This document shows, one piece after another, positions 1 to 5,642 of a stretch of 12,016 nucleotides of DNA. The DNA is from an uncultured Eubacteriales bacterium (lineage in GTDB: Bacteria > Bacillota > Clostridia > Monoglobales > Monoglobaceae), in assembly GCA_905201285.1 (NCBI GenBank), contig CAJKNM010000049.1, positions 1 through 12,016 on the forward strand. Reading direction: 5' to 3'. The notes under the pieces were generated by a model. It had not been told where the DNA came from. It searched no databases and saw nothing but the letters and a program-made list of their open reading frames with translations. Each line of letters begins with the position of its first letter. Positions within the stretch are counted from its first letter, which is position 1. Both the position numbers and the translations under genes were made by a program.

Positions 1-108
1 GCCGGTTGTCCCAAGTCGGAGAGGGTCGGAAGAAACGACCCGTGCCCGTGCGGCAGCGGCAAGAAGTATAAGCACTGTTGTCTTGGCAAGGACGAGGCAA
101 ATCAGTAA
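1..108 (+). CDS. secA: SecA, C-terminal end (partial, 5' end outside window)
   Basis: The first 35 codons are open in frame 1 and end at TAA (106-108). They encode the SEC-C zinc tail typical of SecA: a VGRNDPCPCGSGKKYKHCC motif with the Cys-X-Cys and final Cys-Cys ligands. SecA is the ATPase that drives preproteins through SecYEG; this tail binds zinc and contacts SecB, lipids or the ribosome. The same motif occurs in some non-SecA proteins, but its position directly before prfB matches the secA-prfB order common in Firmicutes. Only about 35 bases separate its stop from the prfB start, with no terminator visible, so co-transcription is likely. Confidence 0.9.
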   Translation, partial: AGCPKSERVGRNDPCPCGSGKKYKHCCLGKDEANQ

Positions 109-143
109 TAATTTATATATTTAATATTTAAGGATGTGATAGC

Positions 144-1257
144 GTGATAGAGTTTGACGAGTACAAGATAGAGCTTGACGGAATGAAGAAGGATATTACG
201 GATTTGAGGGATTCACTTTAGCATCGAAAAGACTGAAGCTGAAATAAAAGAACTTGAAAAACAAAGTATGAAACCGTCATTCTATGACGATATGGACGCG
301 GCCGGTAAAACAATGCAGAAAATAAAAGGCTTGCGCGATAAACTTGAACGATATGCCGCTCTTGTCGGAGCGCACGATGACCTCGCGACTCTTGTTGAAC
401 TCGCAATAGATGAGGATGACGAAAGTGTGCTTGAAGAGGTCAAGGAGGGTTATAAAAAGCTTTCTAAAAACCTTGAAGATATGAAGCTTGAAACCCTTCT
501 TTCGGGTAAATATGATAAGAACAATGCGATAATCACTCTGCACGCCGGTGCCGGCGGTACAGAGGCACAGGATTGGTGCGAAATGCTTTATCGTATGTAT
601 ACGCATTGGGCAGAGCGCCGCGGTTATACGGTTGAGACCCTTGACTTCCTTGACGGAGAAGAAGCCGGACTTAAAAGCATTACATTTTTGGTTCAGGGAC
701 TTAATGCATATGGCTATGCAAAGTGCGAAAAAGGCGTACATCGCCTGGTCAGAATTTCACCGTTCGATTCAGCGGCAAGGCGTCATACATCCTTTGCTTC
801 ATGCGAGGTTATGCCCGAAATCGACGATGATATAGAGGTGAATATTAACCCTGAAGACCTGCGTATAGACACGTATCGGTCGAGCGGTGCCGGCGGTCAG
901 CATATTAATAAGACCGAATCCGCAATCAGAATTACCCATATTCCGACCGGGGTCGTGGTAACCTGTCAGAATGAGCGTTCACAGCATAAAAACCGTGAAA
1001 CGGCTATGAAAATGCTTAAATCAAAACTGATTGAAATTGCTGAGAGAGAGCATAAAGAGAAAATTGACGATTTAAAGGGTGTTCAAAAGGATATTGGTTG
1101 GGGAAGCCAGATTCGTTCTTACGTTTTTCACCCATACACTATGGTTAAAGACCACAGAACCAACTATGAAGTAGGTAACATCGGTGCTGTTATGGACGGA
1201 GACATCGATGGGTTTATTAACGCCTATCTGATAGCAAAATCAAGAGGTGAACTTTAA
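144..1257 (+). CDS. prfB: Peptide chain release factor 2, programmed +1 frameshift
   Basis: RF2 releases the finished peptide at UGA and UAA. Translation should begin at GTG 144 behind an AAGGATGTG-type ribosome site; TAA at 129-131 closes the frame upstream. It runs 25 codons to CTT-TAG (216-221), then must shift +1 to AGC (220-222) and continue to TAA 1255-1257, giving 370 residues, about the usual RF2 length. The N-terminal helix reads smoothly across the shift, into a conserved stretch of the E-K-x-x-A-E-I type. With this numbering the stop-codon tripeptide SPF falls at 205-207 and the catalytic GGQ at 250-252, the same numbers as E. coli RF2. SPF rather than a PxT motif makes it RF2. The ATG at 268 is internal (residue 42) and would cut off the start of domain 1. 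The oddity is TAG instead of TGA at the shift site. The gene overlaps prfA by one base. Confidence 0.93.
206..222 (+). promoter_or_regulatory. RF2 programmed +1 frameshift site with TAG stop
   Basis: The zero frame reads TTG AGG GAT TCA CTT TAG C. CTT (216-218) is the slippery Leu codon, TAG (219-221) the zero-frame stop, and the +1 frame continues AGC ATC GAA. A Shine-Dalgarno-like GAGGGA (206-211) lies four to six bases before CTT, in place of the usual stimulator about three bases away. TGA at 205-207 closes the +1 frame just upstream, so the shift must occur inside this window. In described RF2 sites the stop is UGA, read only by RF2; here it is UAG, read by RF1. The 3' C that weakens termination is kept. 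Confidence 0.88.
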
Positions 1258-2336
1258 TGTTTGAAAAATTATCATTTATAGAAGAACAGTTTGAAGAGCT
1301 TGCTAAAAAAATAAGCGACCCCGAGGTAATCGCCGACCAAGAGACGTGGCGAAAGCTTTGTAAGGAACATTCCGATTTATCGCCTATAGTCGAAAAGTAT
1401 CGCGAGTATAAACAAAACAGAACAACGATTGATGACGATACCGCTATGCTTGACGACCCGGATACAGATAAAGAATTCAAAGAAATGCTTGTTGACGAAA
1501 TTAAACAGGCCAAAGAAAATATTGAGAAAATTGAAGAAGAACTTAAAATTCTGCTTCTGCCGAAGGACCCGAACGATGACAAGAATGTTATGGTTGAAAT
1601 CCGCGGCGGAGCAGGCGGCGATGAAGCCGCTCTGTTTGCAAGCGACCTGTTTCGTATGTATTCGATGTATGCAGATTCAAAGCATTGGAAAACAGAGGTT
1701 TTAAACCTTAACGAAATCGGAATAGGCGGAATAAAAGAGGTTACTTTTATGATAGAAGGCGAGGGGGCATACAGCCGTCTCAAGTTCGAGAGCGGCGTTC
1801 ATCGTGTACAGCGTGTTCCCGAAACCGAGTCGAGCGGCAGAATTCACACTTCAACCGTTACGGTTGCGGTTTTGCCCGAGGTTGACGATGTCGAGGTTGA
1901 GATTAACCCCGACGACCTTCAGATTGACACCTATCGTTCGAGCGGTGCCGGCGGTCAGCACGTCAATAAAACCGAGTCCGCAATCCGCATAACCCATATT
2001 CCGACCGGAATTGTTGTTGCTTGCCAGGACGAGCGTTCACAGCATAAAAACCGTGAAGCGGCTATGAAAATGCTTCGTTCGCGTCTATATGATAAGATGG
2101 AACAGGAACGAAATGCGTCTATTGCGGCGGACAGAAAAAGTCAGGTTGGAACAGGCGACCGAAGCGAGAGAATCAGAACTTATAACTTCCCGCAGGGGCG
2201 TATGACGGACCATCGAATCGGACTCACGCTTTATAAGCTTGAACAGATTATGAATGGTGATTTAGATGAGATTATTGACGCTTTGATTACCACTGACCAA
2301 AGCGAGAAGCTTAAAGCTCAGGCAGAAGAGCTTTAA
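1257..2336 (+). CDS. prfA: Peptide chain release factor 1
   Basis: RF1 terminates translation at UAA and UAG. The 359-residue product has the normal RF1 length, an N-terminal PCRF domain, the codon-recognition tripeptide P188-E189-T190 (the Firmicute form of PxT, within HRVQRVPETES) and the catalytic GGQ at 232-234. The ATG shares its A with the prfB stop (TAATG), and GAGGTGA (1244-1250), six bases upstream, is a good ribosome site inside the prfB end. This arrangement favours reinitiation by ribosomes finishing prfB. prfA more often sits with prmC or rpmE in Firmicutes; being directly behind prfB is notable. The GGQ region is unusually similar to prfB at the DNA level (positions 2031-2075 versus 973-1017). 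It ends in TAA. Confidence 0.95.
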   Translation: MFEKLSFIEEQFEELAKKISDPEVIADQETWRKLCKEHSDLSPIVEKYREYKQNRTTIDDDTAMLDDPDTDKEFKEMLVDEIKQAKENIEKIEEELKILLLPKDPNDDKNVMVEIRGGAGGDEAALFASDLFRMYSMYADSKHWKTEVLNLNEIGIGGIKEVTFMIEGEGAYSRLKFESGVHRVQRVPETESSGRIHTSTVTVAVLPEVDDVEVEINPDDLQIDTYRSSGAGGQHVNKTESAIRITHIPTGIVVACQDERSQHKNREAAMKMLRSRLYDKMEQERNASIAADRKSQVGTGDRSERIRTYNFPQGRMTDHRIGLTLYKLEQIMNGDLDEIIDALITTDQSEKLKAQAEEL

Positions 2337-2361
2337 AAATTTTATATGCGAGGTGTCAGTT

Positions 2362-3846
2362 ATGAAAACAAAATTGCTGACTACCGCTGAAAGCGATTTA
2401 ATCATTGCCGCCGATATTTTAAAGAAAGGCGGCAATGTGATTATTCCGACCGAAACTGTTTATGGCTTGGGTGCGGACGCGATGAATCCCGAGGCGGTTA
2501 AAAATATTTTTAAGGCAAAGGGCAGACCTGCGGACAATCCTCTGATTGTGCATATAAGCTCGGTTGATATGCTAAACGGAATTGTATCTGACTTTCCTGA
2601 GTCCGCAAGGTCTTTGACCGAAAAATTTTGGCCCGGTCCTTTAACTGTTATCTTGAATAAATGTAAGAATGTTCCATATGAAACAACCGGCGGTCTTGAC
2701 ACTGTTGCTGTGAGGATGCCGAAATGTGAAACGGCGAGACGTTTAATAGAGCTTTCGGGGCTTCCTATAGCTGCACCGAGCGCCAATCTCTCGGGAAAGC
2801 CGAGTCCTACTACCTTTCAGCATTGTATAGATGATATGATGGGTAGGGTTGATGCTATAATCGATGGCGGCGACTGTGAAATCGGAGTAGAATCAACCGT
2901 GGTTGATTTAAGCGGCAATAAGCCGGTTTTACTTCGTCCCGGCGGTATCACACTTGAACAGCTTTCTGAAATTTTGGGTGAGATTGATGTTATAACATCG
3001 GTTAAGAAGGGTGAAACACCCAAATCTCCCGGCCTTAAGTATAAGCACTATTCGCCTGACGCGGATGTTATAATTCTGTCGGGCAGTGTTGACGAAGTCA
3101 CTTCATACGTCGAAAAGCAGGCAGCTCTGTCAAAGGTGGGTGTGCTTGTCTTTGATGAATTTCCTAAATTCAAAGGGGCGGAGACTATTTCGCTCGGCAG
3201 TATTAAAAACCCAAAGAACGCTACACACAGATTATTCAATGCACTTCGTGATATGGACAAGCTGGGGGTAACGAAAGTTTTTGCACCTGAGATTGGAACT
3301 CACGGTGTATGGCGTGCTGTTCGCAACAGACTGTATCGCGCGGCCGGAGGAAAACTGATTAATCTTTCTGAACTTGAAAATTCGGCTGAATCTTCCGAGA
3401 AGAAAAATACGGCTAAAAAAGTATTATTTGTGTGTACGGGAAATACCTGCCGAAGCCCTATGGCACAAGGAATTTTTAATCAAATATGCAAGAATCGCGG
3501 GATAGCCGCTGTTGCTGATTCAGCGGGAATTTATGCTGACGGAAGTCCGGCTTCGGAAAACGCGGTGCTTGCTATGAAAGAGCTTAGTATAGATATTGAC
3601 GGAAGAAAGTCGAAGAGCGTGACTTGCGATATGATAAAATCGGCGGATTTTGTTCTTACTATGTCCGCTTCACATAAAAAGGCTCTTATGATGGATTTCG
3701 GTAACAGTGAAAAAATTAAAACGCTTTCCGAATTTGTCGGCGAAGGCGGAGATGTTCCCGATCCGTTTGGGGGAAGCATAGATATGTACAGGCATTGCCG
3801 TGATTCGCTTAAAACGTTGATTGAGAAGGCAGTTGAAAAGCTATGA
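2362..3846 (+). CDS. Sua5-type threonylcarbamoyl-AMP synthase fused to YwlE-like arginine phosphatase
   Basis: A 494-residue two-enzyme fusion. The YrdC/Sua5 part has PTETVYGLG at 29-37, KGRP at 53-56, a SPGLKYKHYSP linker near 230-240 and the Sua5 C-terminal domain ending in an R-A-V-R-N-R-L motif. It makes threonylcarbamoyl-AMP from threonine, bicarbonate and ATP for t6A37 in tRNA. After a Ser/Glu/Lys-rich linker (about 336-352) comes a low-molecular-weight phosphatase: P-loop C358-T-G-N-T362-C-R364-S and a C-terminal V-P-D-P-F-G-G-S acid loop. Thr rather than Ile at 362 is the residue that marks protein-arginine phosphatases such as Bacillus YwlE. ATG 2362 is chosen because the GTG at 2353 lies inside its ribosome site GAGGTG (2350-2355). 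It follows prfA by 25 bases and its TGA overlaps the rimI ATG. In Bacillus ywlC and ywlE are separate nearby genes. pArg activity is inferred. Confidence 0.92.
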   Translation: MKTKLLTTAESDLIIAADILKKGGNVIIPTETVYGLGADAMNPEAVKNIFKAKGRPADNPLIVHISSVDMLNGIVSDFPESARSLTEKFWPGPLTVILNKCKNVPYETTGGLDTVAVRMPKCETARRLIELSGLPIAAPSANLSGKPSPTTFQHCIDDMMGRVDAIIDGGDCEIGVESTVVDLSGNKPVLLRPGGITLEQLSEILGEIDVITSVKKGETPKSPGLKYKHYSPDADVIILSGSVDEVTSYVEKQAALSKVGVLVFDEFPKFKGAETISLGSIKNPKNATHRLFNALRDMDKLGVTKVFAPEIGTHGVWRAVRNRLYRAAGGKLINLSELENSAESSEKKNTAKKVLFVCTGNTCRSPMAQGIFNQICKNRGIAAVADSAGIYADGSPASENAVLAMKELSIDIDGRKSKSVTCDMIKSADFVLTMSASHKKALMMDFGNSEKIKTLSEFVGEGGDVPDPFGGSIDMYRHCRDSLKTLIEKAVEKL

Positions 3847-4301
3847 TTGTTTTTGAAATGCTTTCGGATAAAAATGTCAATGATGTTTGGAAGCTTGAAA
3901 AAAGATGTTTTTCTGACCCTTGGACGCTAAAAATGTTCACGGCCGAGCTCGATAATAAAATTTCGGTTTATATTGCCGCACGCGATGAACAAACGAACTC
4001 GATTGTGGGTTACGGCGGAATGTGGCTGATGTATGACTGCGCTGATATTACTAATATTGCTGTTGCACCGGAATATCGGCGCGAGAGTTTGGGCGGAAGA
4101 ATTTTAGAACTGCTTGAGAAAATTGCGTCCGAGCATAATATGACCGCGCTTTCGCTTGAAGTCCGCGAGTCTAACCTTCCGGCGATTTCACTTTATTTAA
4201 AGTACGGTTTTATAAAAAACGGTCTGCGAAAGAGATACTACAAGGACAATGAAAATGCAGTTTTAATGATGAAAAATTTGAAAAGTAGTGATAATCAATG
4301 A
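3843..4301 (+). CDS. rimI: RimI-type GNAT N-acetyltransferase (ribosomal protein S18 alanine)
   Basis: A 152-residue single GNAT domain, normal for RimI, which acetylates the N-terminal alanine of ribosomal protein S18. Visible RimI features are the N-terminal F-S-D-P-W motif (23-27), the acetyl-CoA loop RRESLGGR (79-86), the E-V-R-E-S-N strand with Glu106 matching the proposed catalytic glutamate, and the end segment YLKYGF...RKRYYKDNENAVLM. The acetyl-CoA loop departs slightly from the usual R-x-x-G-x-G/A. The start overlaps the previous stop as ATGA and the stop overlaps tsaD the same way, so translation is probably coupled; there is only a weak ribosome site (GAGAAGG about 13 bases upstream). 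Its place next to tsaD is the common bacterial arrangement and supports RimI over a generic acetyltransferase. Confidence 0.9.
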   Translation: MIVFEMLSDKNVNDVWKLEKRCFSDPWTLKMFTAELDNKISVYIAARDEQTNSIVGYGGMWLMYDCADITNIAVAPEYRRESLGGRILELLEKIASEHNMTALSLEVRESNLPAISLYLKYGFIKNGLRKRYYKDNENAVLMMKNLKSSDNQ

Positions 4302-5299
4302 AAATTTTAGCAATAGAAAGTTCGTGCGATGAGACCGCAGCGGCCATAATTGAAGACAGAACAAAGGTCTTGTCAAACGTAATAAATACCCAGATTGACC
4401 TGCATAAACAATATGGGGGCGTTGTGCCGGAGATTGCTTCACGCTTACATATCGAAAATATAAGTGCGGTTGTCGAAAAGGCTATTGAGGACAGTGGCAT
4501 TTCAAAAAATGACATTGACGCTGTTGCCGTAACATACGGCCCGGGGCTTGTCGGCGCGCTTTTAGTAGGTGTTTCGTATGCTAAAGCGTTTGCATATGCG
4601 TTAAATAAGCCTTTGATAGGAGTCCATCATATAAAAGGACATATATCGGCAAATTACATTGAACATCCTAATTTAAAGCCGCCGTTTATATGCCTTGTTG
4701 CTTCCGGCGGACATAGTCATATAGTAAATGTAAAAGGTTATAACGATTATGAAGCGCTTGCTAAGACGCGTGATGATGCGGCAGGAGAGGCATTTGATAA
4801 GGTATCTCGGGTTCTCGGCTTCGGTTATCCCGGTGGACCTGCGATTCAAAAGGCTGCTGAGAGCGGTGACCCCCTTGCTATTCACTTTCCTCGTGTAAAT
4901 ATGGGAAGCGGAAGCTTTGATTTCAGCTTCAGCGGTGTTAAAACTGCTGTGCTTAACTATATCCATAATGCAGAGCAAAAGGGCGAACATATAAACAAAT
5001 TTGACGTTGCTGCATCATTTCAAGAGGCGGTCGTGGATGTTCTTGCCGAACACTTGATAAAGTGTGCCAAAACCGTCGGTGTATCAAAAATTGCGCTTGC
5101 CGGCGGGGTTGCGGCAAATGTCCCGCTCAGGAAACGGGTTGAAGAAAAGGCATCGGACGAGGATATGGAATTTTACTTTCCGAGGTTGTCGCTTTGTACC
5201 GATAATGCCGCTATGATTGGCTGTGCCGCTTTCGCTGAATACGAAGCCGGAAACATATCAGACCTTTCATTAAATGCAATTCCCAACCTTAGTTTATAA
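4298..5299 (+). CDS. tsaD: tRNA N6-threonylcarbamoyltransferase TsaD
   Basis: TsaD transfers the threonylcarbamoyl group from TC-AMP to A37 of ANN-decoding tRNAs, working with TsaB and TsaE. The 333-residue product is full length for the family (about 335-345). It opens with ILAIESSCDETAAAI (the ASKHA nucleotide fold), has metal ligands H111 and H115 in HHIKGH, the ASGGHS loop, the D-D-A-A-G-E-A-F-D-K motif, SFSGVKT, AGGVAAN and D302 in C-T-D-N-A-A-M, the third ligand. The start overlaps rimI by four bases (ATGA) and the local ribosome site is poor, which suggests coupled translation. The fused Sua5 enzyme two genes upstream makes its substrate, so two steps of one pathway lie in one operon. 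tsaB and tsaE are absent here. It ends in TAA; no clear terminator follows. Confidence 0.97.
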   Translation: MKILAIESSCDETAAAIIEDRTKVLSNVINTQIDLHKQYGGVVPEIASRLHIENISAVVEKAIEDSGISKNDIDAVAVTYGPGLVGALLVGVSYAKAFAYALNKPLIGVHHIKGHISANYIEHPNLKPPFICLVASGGHSHIVNVKGYNDYEALAKTRDDAAGEAFDKVSRVLGFGYPGGPAIQKAAESGDPLAIHFPRVNMGSGSFDFSFSGVKTAVLNYIHNAEQKGEHINKFDVAASFQEAVVDVLAEHLIKCAKTVGVSKIALAGGVAANVPLRKRVEEKASDEDMEFYFPRLSLCTDNAAMIGCAAFAEYEAGNISDLSLNAIPNLSL

Positions 5300-5324
5300 T
5301 AATTTTTCTTAAAATGTCAAGGAC

Positions 5325-5383
5325 AAAAAAATTTAAAAAAGTTAAAAAAAATGCTTGACAAATAGCAGAAATTCTGTTATTAT
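5325..5383 (+). promoter_or_regulatory. tRNA operon promoter with phased A-tracts
   Basis: A perfect -35 TTGACA (5355-5360), a 17-base spacer and TATTAT (5378-5383) preceded by TG one base upstream (an extended -10) form a near-consensus vegetative promoter. Just upstream lie three A-runs at 5325-5331, 5335-5340 and 5344-5351, starting about ten bases apart. That fits an UP element or intrinsically curved DNA. Start of transcription is predicted near 5390. Confidence 0.85.
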
Positions 5384-5390
5384 ATATCTT

Positions 5391-5407
5391 GTGCTCATCA
5401 AGAGCAC
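5391..5407 (+). other. Leader hairpin at the predicted 5' end of the tRNA transcript
   Basis: GTGCTC and GAGCAC form a perfect 6-bp stem with a 5-base loop (5397-5401), starting at the predicted transcription start and ending seven bases before tRNA-Met. It could shape 5' processing by RNase P or simply protect the leader. Its function is inference. Confidence 0.55.
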
Positions 5408-5414
5408 GAAATAT

Positions 5415-5491
5415 GGCGGTATAGCTCAGTTGGCTAGAGCATGCGGTTCATACCCGCAGTGTCACTGGTTCGAATCCGGTTACCGCTACCA
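5415..5491 (+). tRNA. tRNA-Met (CAT), elongator type
   Basis: The 77-base cloverleaf has acceptor GGCGGTA/TACCGCT (with a G1-T72 wobble), a TAGCTCAGTTGGCTAGA D-arm, anticodon stem TGCGG/CCGCA with loop TTCATAC (anticodon CAT), a 5-base variable loop, T-arm ACTGG-TTCGAAT-CCGGT, discriminator A and an encoded CCA. It closely resembles the Bacillus elongator tRNA-Met. Initiator tRNA usually has a C1-A72 mismatch, which is absent. A tRNA-Ile2 with lysidine at C34 cannot be fully excluded by anticodon alone, but the body favours elongator Met. Confidence 0.93.
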
Positions 5492-5496
5492 TATAA

Positions 5497-5571
5497 GGCT
5501 CCTTGGTCAAGTGGTTAAGACTCCGCCCTCTCACGGCGGCTACAAGGGTTCGAATCCCTTAGGAGTCACCA
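5497..5571 (+). tRNA. tRNA-Glu (CTC)
   Basis: The 75-base cloverleaf starts five bases after tRNA-Met. Acceptor GGCTCCT pairs with AGGAGTC (one G-T), the D-arm is TGGTCAAGTGGTTAAGA, anticodon stem CCGCC/GGCGG encloses CTCTCAC (anticodon CTC, reading GAG), the T-arm is AAGGG-TTCGAAT-CCCTT, and discriminator A plus CCA is encoded. The body matches Bacillus tRNA-Glu; the C34 anticodon makes it the GAG-specific isoacceptor, which complements the usual TTC species. Confidence 0.93.
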
Positions 5572-5572
5572 G

Positions 5573-5599
5573 AAAAGCACTTCTTCGGAAGTGCTTTTT
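5573..5599 (+). terminator. Intrinsic terminator of the tRNA operon
   Basis: AGCACTTC and GAAGTGCT form an 8-bp stem (extended by A-T pairs on the outside) around a stable C(TTCG)G tetraloop at 5584-5587, followed by five T residues (5595-5599). It begins two bases after the tRNA-Glu CCA end, so it also defines the pre-tRNA 3' trailer. Confidence 0.92.
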
Positions 5600-5630
5600 C
5601 AGTTAGATATTTCAGAAGAAAGGCGGGTAG

Positions 5631-5642
5631 TATAATTATAAT
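5631..5642 (+). promoter_or_regulatory. Tandem TATAAT boxes abutting the importer start codon
   Basis: TATAAT occurs at 5631-5636 and again at 5637-5642, and 5631-5640 is a perfect 10-base palindrome. No good -35 is seen 16-18 bases upstream. If the first box is a real -10, transcription would begin at or just inside the ATG at 5641, giving an almost leaderless message. This would fit the lack of a well-placed ribosome site: AAAGG at 5619-5623 is 17 bases from the ATG. The palindrome could also be a small metalloregulator half-operator. Tentative. Confidence 0.35.

Noticed and set aside
118..131. 14-base AT word repeated at 12002-12015 as flanking direct repeats of an element
   Set aside because: The enclosed 12 kb is normal core genome with no integrase or transposase, and AT-only words recur easily by chance.
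219..221. TAG as evidence of stop-codon reassignment or suppression
   Set aside because: TAG also ends the importer lipoprotein gene, and zero-frame read-through would not reach the RF2 frame. Ordinary stop use fits everything else in the window.
277..741. Antisense open frame of 154 codons in prfB
   Set aside because: It lies fully opposite a conserved gene, has no ribosome site and no recognisable domain; a shadow frame.
268..1257. RF2 starting at ATG 268 without any frameshift
   Set aside because: The RF2-like sequence continues upstream through the +1 frame into the GTG-initiated 25-codon N-terminus, and the numbering of SPF and GGQ matches E. coli RF2 only with the shift. There is no good ribosome site before 268.
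1217..1783. Antisense open frame of 188 codons at the prfB/prfA junction
   Set aside because: Low-complexity Ser/Ile-rich translation typical of the reverse of Glu/Asp/Lys-rich coding; no motif.
2353..2361. GTG 2353 as start of the Sua5 fusion
   Set aside because: The GTG is part of the GAGGTG ribosome site that serves ATG 2362.
5415..5491. tRNA with CAT anticodon as initiator tRNA
   Set aside because: It has a G-U rather than a C-A mismatch at position 1-72 and its sequence resembles elongator tRNA-Met.
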